A DNA stretch of 64,000 bases, taken from Saccharina japonica (lineage: Eukaryota > Sar > Phaeophyceae > Laminariales > Laminariaceae). Under the pieces are notes generated by a model. That model had not been told where the DNA came from, made no database searches, and was given only the letters and a program-made list of their open reading frames with translations. The stretch spans positions 234,530 through 298,529 of the forward strand of contig MEHQ01001235.1 in NCBI GenBank assembly GCA_008828725.1, in the 5' to 3' direction. The position numbers and the translations under genes were made by a program. This document shows positions 10,893-22,959 of the stretch, piece by piece (within the stretch, counting starts at the first letter, position 1; every line of letters starts with the position of its first letter).

Positions 10893-11680
10893 GCTCCCCT
10901 CGCGTCAACTATTGCCGTGCTGGTGCTTTCGCACCCGTTCTGCTGCTTGGCCCGCGGCCGAGGCCGTGCGGTGGTCGGTGACGTTGGTGATGGGGCGACA
11001 TCGAAGGATCGAGGGCCGATGGCACAGGTTGTTGGTTGACTATATTTATTTTTTGATTTTTTGACGTTTCGTTTTGTTTATCTTTGTAACCGTGAAAATA
11101 ATAATGGATTAGTTGCGCCGCACTTGCTCTCTAATTTCAGTATGTTCGTTGTATTACTCGGAACATCGTCTACGAGTACGAGTACCATCCGCACACAGCC
11201 ACATTTCGAGCACACCGCACGCTGCACGGCCCTCGTGACACGACCAGACGAGCGGAACCCTCTGCACTGCTGTTGACCTTGCCTTGCAGCCAAACAACGT
11301 TTCCAAGCTGTGCCCGACAAAGCTTGACGCTTGTTTTTAGCCGCTCGTACTCGTCGTCGTATACACGTGCACTAGCTATATTCGTACGTTCGTTTTTTTG
11401 CCCGAAGTTATACGACGTGGGAAATAACTTCAACGCAGTATGGGTTCGTACCACTACTGTGCTGGAATTTAAGGACGGTTGGGGTATTATTACTCCAAGG
11501 TCTTTCATTTTGCACCCGATACCAGTACCAGTACGTACGGTATGCCTGCTGCTGTACTTCGAGTATGGCCAGTACGATTATCCCATGCTATACGATGAAT
11601 TAAAGCATTTACCAGGTATGTATGGGTGCGTCGTGGTGAGCACGGCTGAACTGTACAAAACCTATTGACTATATGCGTCA

Positions 11681-11809
11681 ACCCTGGTGTGCTCAACTAC
11701 GACTACTTGTACTACGTACGCTTTTGGCCTACGATATAAACCAAAAACCCTGGTGTGCTCAACTACGACTATACTTATACTACGCTTTTGGCCTACGATA
11801 TAAACCAAA
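11681..11809 (+). repeat. Two-copy tandem duplication, ~66 bp
   Basis: ACCCTGGTGTGCTCAACTAC ... TTTTGGCCTACGATATAAACC occurs at 11681 and again at 11747, with small differences in the middle (CTTGTACTACG versus ATACTTATACTACG). Confidence 0.9.
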
Positions 11810-12433
11810 CCAGGCAACTACGTAATTCGACGCCAGAACACGGACGAGGGAAGATACTCGTACGTAGTGCTGTTTTTTTCTCGCTAAAAAAATGCAAGGT
11901 GCGAACCGTACGTAGTGGGGGCTGCTACGTACAGGACGTGACCCCGGATCTGCGTTCTGACTATATAGGGAGGGCGCAGGAAGAAAGTACCAGTTAGGGG
12001 CGAAGAAACTACAGTAAGTAGGAGTAGTAGAGGGATGATAATGGAACAAAAAATACTGGAGTTTGGACTCGATATTTGTATGTATGAACCAGCAGTGGCC
12101 GGGTGGGGCAGCTCGGCTTGTCTCACGATAAGATTATTGGGGAATCAATTTCGGGCCCGAATCTGTACTTTGAGCCTTTCCAAGAGCAGGAATAATAATA
12201 TATAACAAGCTCGCCCTGCGAGACCGGCAGACCGCCAGGGGGAGAAGGGAGGAGGAGGGAGGATTACTTCCCATGGCGTGGGGGTGGAATGTAGATGCGG
12301 AGTAGGAAGCACGGCGAATAGATATATAGCAGGTACAATAATTGGGTAAAGGGTGCGTATTCTATAGAGTACACGCAGAGGAGGAGAAGAAGTTGCTGAA
12401 TGAGAGTGGTGGTATCCGACGAAGTGTGTCATC

Positions 12434-12570
12434 TTTTTCATTCTGAATGAATAATACCCTGCACATTGTCGGAAGGCAAATAATATAATAAATATATATG
12501 TCAGCTTTTTCATTCTGAATGAATAATGCCCTGCACATTGTCGGAAGGCAAATAATATAATAATAATATG
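12434..12570 (+). repeat. Two-copy tandem duplication, 72 bp
   Basis: TTTTTCATTCTGAATGAATA through CCCTGCACATTGTCGGAAGG and CAAATAATATAATAA starts at 12434 and again at 12506, nearly identical. Confidence 0.9.
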
Positions 12571-14439
12571 AGTGGACGTATGAATACCTGGTACACGTTC
12601 CTGGTACAGATATCTACGAGTAGTCATGTTAACATGTTGGTTTCGAGGAAAAAAGGACGATTTTTTTGCCTAAGCTGGACCTCATGCCTATGGAAACACG
12701 ACGTACTGTGCAGCAGTGCTACTGCAGTTGCACGACGAGTATGTAGTGCACTACGTAGCTTCAGAATAACGGCTTTCGCACTTCGATTTTTTTTTTTCAT
12801 TTAGCAAATCTCAGTCTGTCTTTTTGTTAGTGCTCGTTTTTTCACAGAAGATACGTACGTATCGTATGGTTTCATACTTCGTTGGTTCCCTGTGCTACTT
12901 GTATCAAAGTGTAACACCCTACGAACATGTCCTTGTTTTCCGACGACGTGGAGCGCGAACAAAGACCAATCACCCACAGCTAATATACGAGGAGCAGTAT
13001 TGACCACAACTTTGCCAAACCGAATCACTACACGACGTACGCAGGGCGGGAGGTCACTTAAAACGACAAGAGTATTGTATACGAGCGTATAGTCGACGCC
13101 ATTTCCAAGGAGGGGTGGAAGTCTCGAGGCAGACCGCCTCCCTTTTCGAGGGGTAGATAGAGGTACGGACGTAACGCTGAAGGGGTGGTTTCAGCAAGCC
13201 ACAGGATCGAGTGTTGTGACTGAGAAAGGCCGAGCGCACAGAATGTTCTTACCTCGAGAACTTATCACACAGGCTTGAGCGGATACCGGCAGCAGAGAAA
13301 TGAAACGCCTACTGTACCTTCCTGGGATATTCAAGCACAACCCTATACCTGTAACTCACTGTGAAGGGTCGTATAATCATCGTGTACAGCAGTGTGCGGA
13401 TGCAAAATAAAACCAGGAGAGCGGGGGCTCAAACTCATCCAGAAATGCGGAATGTTTTATATACGGCGCATCACAGCTCACCCCCACGCCTCTACAATTC
13501 GCAAGGCGAACCGCCTACGATTAAAAGTGATTCATATATCGGAGACACCCAAAACTTTACAGGTACGTACTACGCAGAAACCAATGAAATTGCAAGTCAG
13601 CGAAATGGTCTTCGATTTGAAGAAGAAACGGAGGACTTGACGGGTATCATCACTCCAGTACTAAAAGTCCTATGGCGGAAGGTGTGCCTGATATTCGCAT
13701 CTCATCTCAAACCGGCCGGCCAAGGTACCGGGGGGAGAAGACGAAAGTATACCCATTCCGTCCGTTCAGATGGGGAAGATGCATAGAATGTTGGAGAACA
13801 GGAGAGGAGGGGGGGGTGAGCGCGTCTGCATGTATCCCAGCTCGCTTTGAAAATATTAGAAAAAAAGGAAAACGGAATGACATTTGCGTATTGCGCCCTC
13901 GCCGCAGACCATGAAGCATCGCTCGTAAGACATCGTTCGCGAGCAGTACACCACTACCGCCGAGATTTAACTGAAGGACTACCAAACTAGGCCCGTTCAG
14001 CTCTCGTTGCTTCAAGTTCCTCACTTCGTCGCTGGCAAGTGGAAGTGTATCTATAAAACAGCCTAAACGATCCACCAATACGTGAAGGCCGGGGAAGACG
14101 CGGCAGTCTTCAAATTCAAAAAGGCTCGCTGAACTAAACCAATTCCTTCAAAAATTATCGCAGTCGGCTCCTTTTCCTTCGACAACACGCCTGATGCCCC
14201 CCCCCTCTCACCACCAAGCTCCGGTATTTGGACATTTTCTCAGACAACCTAACAGCGCGGTTTTTTCCCATCACCGCGTATTCGTGACACTCTGCATGCC
14301 TTATGCTAAGCCCATCAGCGATAACGGCATGCCATACTTACTTATGTACCATGGATGGGATTCACCCATAATTTCCCTCCAAATATGTTGTGATGAAATG
14401 TATCAAAATTACTATCGACATCTTAAAAAACGTTCTACT

Positions 14440-16510
14440 GGCTCTTGACTCCGTTTGCACACCGCCAAATTAACCACCTTCAGCGCCAACTGCCCACTGA
14501 CGTTACACAGTGGGAAGTTTTAAAGGAGTATCGGTGGGCATTTCTTCTGTCGCCCGCCTAGAGATTACGTCCAAATCGTCGAAAAAGGATCGGCGTTACC
14601 ACTGCACTATGGGGCCTCCTAGAGGACCTCAACTTTTATTTTGAGTATACAAGGCCCAAGAGATTTTGTGGTACTCGCAGTGGAGAATAATCACATCGTG
14701 TACGCCAATAATCGCGGTTTTCTTGGTATGATTGGTGTTCTCTCGATGAGCCGCCGGCATCAACTAAAGCTACACACTTCACTGTAAAAACGTGTTTGTT
14801 CGGCTTTATATCTTCAACTGGACCTGTATACGGTTCATCGTGCCGGAAACATTATTTTCGGACGATGAATTTCTCGCTTTCCCGGCAAATACACCGCTCT
14901 GTGCCATAGACAGACCACAGTTCTTGCGGGATTCCCTAGCTCCGATTGACGCAACCGCTGTGCCTGCCCGCGATGCCAGTCTTGGTCTTGATTTTCTTTG
15001 GGTGAACTTTGGTCTTAGTCTCCGTTTTCGTTTTGGCCTCTGACTTCGTTCCTAATCTCTTCATCGCGTTATGACTCCAGGTTCAAACACGATCGACTGG
15101 CCCTAGTTCGTGCTAGCCGTGTGTCGATAGGTCCACTAGACGCCCCATTCCTTCCGCCACAGGTTGCGCGGTCAGGTGCTCTGCTGCCACGGGTAAAACC
15201 TCCCCGTTTTTTTCTTCCCTTCGACGTCGAACGGCCCCGAGACCAACCAGCGACCCCCGTTGATGGCGAGATAGACCATTTCTCGTTAACGGTAGTTCTG
15301 CGGTCCGCCACAGGATTCGCCCAAGTGAGGGTCGGCCCGGCACACCCCACCCGCCTCTTCTTATCAATTTTATGCCCCGCCTTCATCCCACGGAATTTAG
15401 ACACTTAGATCCCCCTCAGCGCCACAACCCTGCCTTTTGGCTTTGGCACGCGCTTGCCCAGGTCCTCCTTTCGGCCATTGTTTGTTTTTGCGTCGGTTGA
15501 ATACGCACTTCCCCGGAGTCCTAGCTGTTACCCCTCGTGTCGACTCCTCCCTCGCGCTCTTGGAACATGCGCCATACCTCGTCGGTCGGGTGTACGCTTT
15601 CGATCGACGACGCTTCTTTTACCGCTAAAATCGCCGTCCACAGCGGAGCAAACGCTGAGGCACCGTTTGGTCACGCTTGCGTTCCTCGACGCTGGCTCTT
15701 TCAAAAGTTTCATCATGCGTGATAAGCTGGGCCGCATGCTTTCGAAAGGTTCCACCTCCGCTCAAGGTGAGCAGGATTACTCTCATCGCTCCTGGCGTGT
15801 GGTGTTGCCGAGTATTTTCTCCCTACGGCAACATCGATGAGCGTCCGCATAAGCGTCCAAGTCTTTGGAGCTGTTGAGACTGCGCGCCCCCTCCCAATAT
15901 GGGCTTGCATGCCCCCCCCCCCTCTGTCATGCAGCATGCCACTCGGGCTTGATCCGGCGCCCGATTTCGCCATGTTCGAAGGCCCCGTCGCCTTGATAAA
16001 AAACAATCGCCCAGCCTGCTATTGCTACACAGGAAACCGACTCTGTCTAGACCATTGTATTCGGCCACGCCACGGTCGACACCTGGCGGCACTCCGGCGC
16101 CCTCGACTCCCGTTACACTCCCGTTACACTACCGTCTTCGGGCCGCCGTTCCACTCGGACGCGCCGACGAAAGGCCGCAGCCATAGACACTTCGCTGCCT
16201 TCCGTGAATTATGGCTGTGGGCCCCTCGTCCATCCCGTTTGGCGGGTCAACACCCAGCCGCGAGCCCCATGGTCGCGACCGCCTCCGGCCGTCGTTGCCG
16301 TCCCTCTGTCTGCCCTCCAGTTTGTTCCGAAAGCACCCATTCCGTCCCATCGCGGCTGCGCCAAACCCGTGGGGGACCCTCTTCTATAGAAACATTCCGC
16401 CCGTGCCTGGTATCCCTTTCCACCGCACCGGCCGACTTGGATGCTCTTGGTGCTGCCGCCGAATCGAAGTTTGGCGATTTCGCCGCCGCATGTGTTACCC
16501 CATGGCCTAT
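14440..16510 (+). mobile_element. Decayed Ty3/Gypsy-like remnant with altered protease motif
   Basis: Reading the three plus frames together gives gag-like then protease-like text broken by many stops and shifts. Near 15610-15720 the peptide pieces DDASFTAK and LAFLDAGSFKSFI parallel DDASFTTI and LALLDTGSLQTLI of the Gypsy copy at 43.0-43.1 kb. The retropepsin D-T-G-S is D-A-G-S here (15688-15699). A following piece, VRISVQVF...PIWACM, parallels VRLSVQLL...AAWACI. No RT or integrase is visible. LTRs were not found. Confidence 0.55.
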
Positions 16511-16515
16511 TCCGG

Positions 16516-16607
16516 GGGACCATAGTAAATAGGACCTACGATACACATTAAATCCTATGTATTTAACTAGTTTTACTAACACTGTTTGGTCCTATTTACT
16601 ATGTTCC
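16516..16607. repeat. Hairpin-type dispersed repeat, copy B
   Basis: GGACCATAGTAAATAGGACC (16517-16536) is the near-perfect inverse of GGTCCTATTTACTATGTTCC (16588-16607), one mismatch in 20, separated by about 50 bp. The flanking CCTATTCCGGGGG and ATAGGTAT also match copy A at 2152-2310. Confidence 0.75.
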
Positions 16608-17399
16608 ACCGATATAGGTATCGAACCAACCGTACTGTAAAACACGAAGCACATTGAAACGACATTGGGTACAGTTCTCAAGTTGAGCACCCCCCGTCAG
16701 TCTGAAGAGTGCTGTCATACCCCTATCATTTCCCCTTACACAAGCGCCCCCCCTTCTCGGAGACTAAGCTTGCTTGGAACGCAAGGTGTCGGTTCCATAC
16801 CACCGATGACGACAGAGAACCCTCCCACGTCTCGCCCCTCTCACGTTTTTCGAACAGGCCGGGGTCGCCGGACATCATAATTTTGTCCCGCGAACAACTC
16901 GTCTACTGTGACCTGTCGACAGACCGCCAGCCAGCAGCGCTCCTTCGTACTAAAACCATTTGCGAGCATCATGTCCCCACGGTTTCCCACGTGGACCGCT
17001 GCGCTGCGACGGTTTTCCTAATTTCTTGTTGGCGTTTGAGCGTGGGTCAAGAAAGCGTGAATGCTGACGCGAACGCCGAAGCCTTCAGGGCCAAAAGTCC
17101 GCGCGATTGAACGGGCCCCAACACAATAGGGACCTTCCTCCTCCGCCACGAGCACATCCCGGACGGTTCCCGAGCTCCGTTTTTGTTAGAGATATTATTT
17201 CCGACCTTCCCGGCGCAGGTGCCGTTTCGGTGGCGTGCTGCAAGCCGTGTGCCAACCCCTACAACGGTAGCAACATGCGGGAATATTTTTCGGGCGGGGT
17301 TGACGTAATATGTATTTTCTCAATATTTTTTTTCCCCAGGAAAACACCTCCCAGTCAGTACCCACGTCACTCCAGACCAGGGTTATAATTAAATTTATG
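16608..17399. other. No feature recognised
   Basis: Open frames of 60-130 codons exist on the plus strand but overlap in several frames and show no domain. I saw no repeat shared with the rest of the window. Confidence 0.4.
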
Positions 17400-18629
17400 A
17401 ACTGTTTCTTTGGCGCACATTGGTCGCCAGAAATCCGCTCAGAGCACCACAAGAAAAGGTACATGTGCGGCTTGCCGCACAATCGCTTTTGAGGGCCGCA
17501 CCGTTTGTTTTGTCGCCGAATCAAGATTGTTTGGTCTGTTTTGGCGAAATTTGTTTTGGGGTGTTTCCGTCTCATTTGTTTTTTGTTTTTGTCTCGGACG
17601 GCTTTCGCCGCAAAGGCGAACATTTGGTTGACGTCATAATGGTAATAATTTCGTCAATTTCATGCTGAAGTTCTTTGCTGGTGTCGTTTTAGCCATCTTT
17701 TCGCCAATTTTCAAGCCGGATTTATTTGCTGATTGAAGTTCAAACTTGTGACGTTTTCCTCTGTCCGAGGATGAAACAAGCGTTCAAAAGCTCGCAAATA
17801 CCTGCAATAAAGGAGGGAGAAAATGGACGTTTCAATTGTTTTAATGAGGAACTACGCTAAAATGAGCAACCCCGTCATAATTATGCCTCGTGAATACACG
17901 GAAATCCTATGCATGTCCTCAACATTCCGGAGAGCACACTGAGACGCAGGGACACCTGCACGGTAGCACATCGGAATGCTATCGTCGGTAAGAGAATAGC
18001 GTTTTTTCTCTGTAGACGGTGGGTACAGGTTTCGGCAGCATCGTTTGTGGTGCAATTTTTTTGTGTACTTGATACGACATTCCAAGCCCCACGCCTGCTT
18101 GAGGGTAAGAAGAGCGGATAGGATGCCACCCATTAATGTTTGCGCATAGATGTATGCCCGAAGTTTCGACTCCGGTGGCGGGCCCTTCAGGGTCCCCTGG
18201 CGGGGGGTTGCACATCGCCTCCGGCTCGTGATACGGGGGCCTGCACCAAAATTCACCGACTACCAATCGGTTCGGTGTCGATACGGCGTCATCATCATCG
18301 CGGTGACGCGCGGGACGTTTATTGGACGGTATTCTCTCGCCCATCCTGGTGTTAGGAAATGGAGTTTCAACTCTATCTTTCTCTCTCCCTCTCGTCAGCA
18401 GTTAGTTGTTGTCTTGCTCTACTGGGCCGGCACGCCGAATCGGTATATATTTATAACGCCAAATCTGCACCACGCCGAGTGTAAATTGGCGCTTCCCACA
18501 ATGGATTTGTTTGTTGAGTCAATGGCGAGCGTTTTCAGACGCTCCTTGAGGCACGGATTGGTGTCACCGCTACAACAGTACTACGACGGTTATTCTCTCG
18601 CCCATCCTGGTTTTAGGAAATGGGCTTTC

Positions 18630-18662
<33 letters not shown>

Positions 18663-21600
18663 CAGCAGTTTTTGTCTTGCTCTACTGGGTTGGTACGCCG
18701 AATCAGCATATATATATATATATATATAGCGCCAAACCTGTACCGCGCCGGGTGTAAATTGGCGCTTCCCACAATGGATTTTTTTGTTCAACCACGGTGC
18801 TTCCCGGCGGTGCTCCCGTGTAAATGTGCGGCTTGCCCCACGTCCGCGTTTGAGGTCCGCACAGCTTTTTGTCGGCGAAAAAACATTTTTTACCCAAGTT
18901 TAGGCGAAATTTGTTTTGGGGTGTTTTCGCCTCAGTTTTTTGTTTTTTTTTTGTTTCGGGCTGTTTTCGCCCCAAAGGCAAACATTTGGTTGGCGTCTTA
19001 ATGGTAATACCTTCGTCAATTTCATGCCGAAGTTCTTAGCTGGTTGCTTTTAAGCCACCTTTCCGCCAATTATCATGCCGGATATATTTGCTGATTATCG
19101 TTCAAAGTTTTGGTGTTTTCCTTTGTCCGAGGATGAAACAAGCATTCAAAAGCTCTCTCCCATATCTGGAATACGTGGGGAAAAAATGTTCATTTCAATT
19201 TTTTTAATGAGGAAGTACACTGAAATGAGCAACCCCGTCATCATTATGCCTCGTGAATCCACCGAAACCCTACACATGTCCCCAACATTCCGGAGGGCAC
19301 ACTGAGACGCAGGGACACCTGCACGGCAGCACATCGGAATGCTATATATCGTCGGTAAGATAACGACGTTGTTGCTCTATAGACGGTGGTTACAGTTTTC
19401 GGCAGCATCGTTTGTGGCGCTTTTTTCTTTGTGCACTTTATATGATATTCCAAGCCCCACGCCTGCTTGAGGGTAAAAAGAGCGGATAGCGGACGCCACC
19501 CATTTTGCGTAATGTTTGCGCATAGATGTATGTCCGAAGTTTCGACTCCGGCGGCGGGCCGTTCAGGGGACGCTACCCCTGGCGGGGGGCTGCACATCGC
19601 CTCCGGCTCGTGATACGGGGGCCTGCACCACGGCCTCCGGCCTGTTGTTTGTGCGCTGCGCGCACAACGGATTGGACGCCTAATTGTAACCCTGCTCCGG
19701 ACGACATTTTAACTACGCTTCAATGCCTCAAAGTCGAAAAAACTCACCGACTACCAATCGGTTCGGTGTCGATACGGCGTCATCATCATCGCGGTGACGC
19801 GCGGGATGTTTATTGGACGGGATTCTCTCGCCCACCCTGATTTTAGGAATTGGACTTTCAGCTTTCTATCTCTCTCTCTCTCGCTCTCGCCAGCAGTTGT
19901 TGTTTTGGTCTACTGGGCCGGCACGCCGAATCGGTATATATTTATAGCGCCAAACCCATACCGCGCCGGATGTAAATTGGCGCTTCCCACAAGGGATTTT
20001 TTTGTTGAGTTTATGGCGAGCGTTTTCTGACGCCCGGCTCTTACTGCTCCTTGAGGCACGGATTAGCTTCACCGCTACAACAGTACCACGACGCTTATTC
20101 TCTCGCCCATCCTGGTATCAGGAAATTAACTTTCAACTCTCTCTTTCTCTCTCTCGCCAGCAGTTAGTTGTTGTCTTGCTCTACTGGGCTGGCACGCCGA
20201 ATCGGCATGTGTAGCGCCAAATCTGTACCTCGCCGGGTGTAAATTGGTGCTGCTCATAATGAAATTGAGTTGAGTTGATGGCGAGCGTTTTCTGGCGTCC
20301 AACGACGGCTGCCCCTTGAGGCACGGATTGACTTCACTGCTACAACTTAGTTACGATGGTGCTTCCCAGCGGTGTTTCCTTGTACATGTGCGGCTTGCCG
20401 CACGTCCGCTTTTGAGGTCCGCACAGCTTTTTTGTCGGCGAGGTCTCTTTTGGGGTGTTTTTGCCTCAGTTTTTGTTTTTGTCTAGGATTTGTTTCGCCT
20501 CAAAGGCGAATATTTGTTTGGTGTCTTCATGGTAATATTTTCGTCAATTTCATGCCGAAGTTCTTTGCTGGTGTCTTTTTAGCCATCTTTTCGCCAATTT
20601 CATGGGGGATTTCTTTGCTAATTTATGTTCAAAATTATGACGTTTTTCTCTGTCCGAGGATGAAACAAACGTTCAAAATCTCGCAAATACCGTTGTATAC
20701 ACGCAGGAAAACAAGGTCGTTTGAAATATTTTAATGAGCAACTACGCTGAAATGAGTAACCCCGTGATAATAATGCCTCGTGAATATACGGAAATCCTAC
20801 GCATGTCTCCAACCTTCTGGAGGGCACACTGAGACGTAGGGACACCTGCATGGCTTCACATCGGAATGCTATCGTCGGCAAGAGAACGGAGTTTTTGGCT
20901 TTTTAGACGGTGGTTACAGTTTTCGGCAACATCTATAAATCAGTGGTGCTTGTTTCTTTGCACTATACATGATATTCCAAACCTCACGCCTGCTTGAGGG
21001 TAAGAAGAGTGGATAGGATGGCACTCATTTGGCGTGTCCAAAGTTTCGACTCCGGCGGCGGGCCCTTCCGGGGACGCTGCCCCTGGTGGGGGCTGCACAT
21101 CGCCGCCGCCTCGTGATACGGGGGCCTGCACCACGGCCTCCGGCCTGTTGTTTGTGCGCTGCGCGCACAACGGATTGGGATTGGACGCCTATAATATAAC
21201 CCTGCTCCGGACGACATTTTAACTACGCTTCAATGCTTCGAAGTCGAAAAAGTCACCAGTTACCAATCGGTTCGGTGTCGATACGGCGTCTTCATCATCG
21301 CGGTGACATTCTGGACATATCGGGCAGAAAGTCTCTCGCCCACCCTGATTTTCAGCTTTTTATCTCTCTCTCTCTCTTTCTCTCGCCAGCAGTTGTTGTC
21401 TTGGTCTACTGGGCCGGCACGCCGAATCGGTATATATTTATATTTATAGCGCCAAATGAAATCTGTACCACGCCGAGTGTAAATTGGCGCTTCCCACAAT
21501 GGATTGTTTTGTTGAGTTAATGGCGAGCGTTTTCTGACGCCCGGCTTTTACTGCTCCTTGAGGCACGGATTGGCTTCACCGCTACAACAGTACCACGACG

Positions 21601-22175
21601 ATTATTCTCTCGCCCATCCTGGTATTGGGATAATAACTTTCAGCTCTCTCTCTCTCTCTCTCTCTCGCCAGCAGTTAGTTGTTGTCTTGCTCTACTGGGC
21701 CGACGCGCCGCTTCATCATATATAGCGCCAAATCTGTAGCATATATATATATATATATATATATAGCGCCAAATATGTACCTCGTCCGGGTGTAAATTGG
21801 TGATCCCACAATTGTTTTTTTTGTTGAGTTAATGGCGAGCGTTTTTTTCTGACGCCCGGCTTCACCGCCACAGCAGTACTATTCTCTCGCCCATCCTGGC
21901 ATTGGGAAATTAACGTTCAGCTCTCTCGCTCGCCAGCAATTAGTTGTTGTCTTGCTCTACTGTGTCGGCAGGCCGAATCAGTATATACTTCGTATATATA
22001 TAGCGCCAAATCTGTATCGCGCCGGGTGTGAACTGGCGCTGCTCACAATTGTTTTTTTTGTTGCGTTAACGGCGAGAGTTTTTTTTCTGACGCCCGGCTT
22101 TTACTGCTCCTTGAGGTACGGATTGGTTTCACCGCTGCAACATGTTACCACGGTGCTTCCCAGCGATGCCCCCTT
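17400..22175 (+). repeat. Higher-order tandem repeat, ~3 units of 1.4-1.6 kb
   Basis: The block starting ATGTGCGGCTTGCC recurs at about 17463, 18824 and 20386. Within each unit the order is: GTCCGAGGATGAAACAA block, a GGCGGCGGGCC(C/G)TTC(A/C)GGG block, a CCGACTACCAATCGGTTCGG block, then one or more ~270-bp subunits. These contain (CT)n, GCCAGCAGTT(A)GTTGT, CTACTGGGCCGGCACGCCGA, a (TA)n stretch, TAGCGCCAAA and GTGTAAATTGGCGCTTCCCA. Subunits number at least seven (near 18395, 18660, 19890, 20155, 21385, 21665, 21935). No coding domain. Class unknown. Confidence 0.85.
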
Positions 22176-22959
22176 TTGGTACAAGGACGACGACGGCCTA
22201 CGATGTTAACATGGAAAAAAATCAATTAGTTCGTATGGGCGTTTTCTGGATGACCATCTTATCTGACCGATCAAGCCCCTTCTCCATCCTTTTCATGGCT
22301 TGTTAATATTCGAGACGGAACGGGACTGCTTTGGCATATTTTGCGGGATTTCTTTTTGAAGACGGGAAGGAAGAAAAAGCAGTGAAAACACATATTATAG
22401 TTGGCTGGACGGGACGGTTGGTGTAATTTTGTTCGAGGGTATATGTACATATACCGTACAACGGCTTTTGTTTATCACGACGGGACAGGACGGTAGAGAC
22501 ATCCTTATTATTATTTTTTTTTCTCTCTCGACGGGATGGGACGGGACGGTCGCGGCTGATCTTTTGGTGGTTGTGCTTGATGTGGTGTGGAGGAGTTATA
22601 TAAGTTGTTGGTTTTGCGATTGATTGTGGTTTGGTATTGGTGGTGTTGGTTGTGTTGTGGTCGGCACGCCCGTAAGGCACGTATGTATACTCATCGACGG
22701 TGCTGGTGAAAATTGATCGATGTTGGTTGTGTTGCCTCATGTGTGTGATGTGTGCAACATAATTCCTGTTTGTTGTGTATGTGTGTGTTGTCTTCATGAA
22801 CATGGAATGCCAACCAGCGTCCTGTACTACTACTACCGTACTTATCTACATACAGTCAGTGCGAGTACCCATCCAATCCTTCTTATCTCTCCAGAATGAA
22901 GATCGTTAAACCGTATACTCGTATTAAATAGTAGTAATTGCTGTCGAACAACCCCCCCC
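22176..22959. other. No gene; GGGACGG-rich patches
   Basis: Contains three patches of GACGGGA(C/T)GG(G)AC-type sequence (about 22410-22550) and GTGTTG-rich sequence (22620-22790). No domain-bearing frame. Confidence 0.4.

Larger units (their letters stand above)
10893..14430. other. No recognised gene upstream of the exchanger
   Basis: AT/GC-mixed sequence rich in TACGTAC and ACTCGTA words. It should contain the exchanger promoter, but I could not single out a TATA box or other core element. Two frames at 13361-13786 (+) and 13707-14078 (-) overlap on opposite strands and show no domain. Two local tandem duplications are listed separately. Confidence 0.5.

Noticed and set aside
10261..11064. 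267-codon plus frame opposite exchanger exon 1
   Set aside because: Antisense of a GC-rich exon with conserved family motifs on the other strand; no domain of its own.
12145..12627. 160-codon minus frame
   Set aside because: Spans the 72-bp tandem duplication and low-complexity DNA, with no motif.
13361..14078. Opposing frames at 13361-13786 (+) and 13707-14078 (-)
   Set aside because: Both look mildly protein-like but lack domain, splice support or repeats. I could not choose between them.
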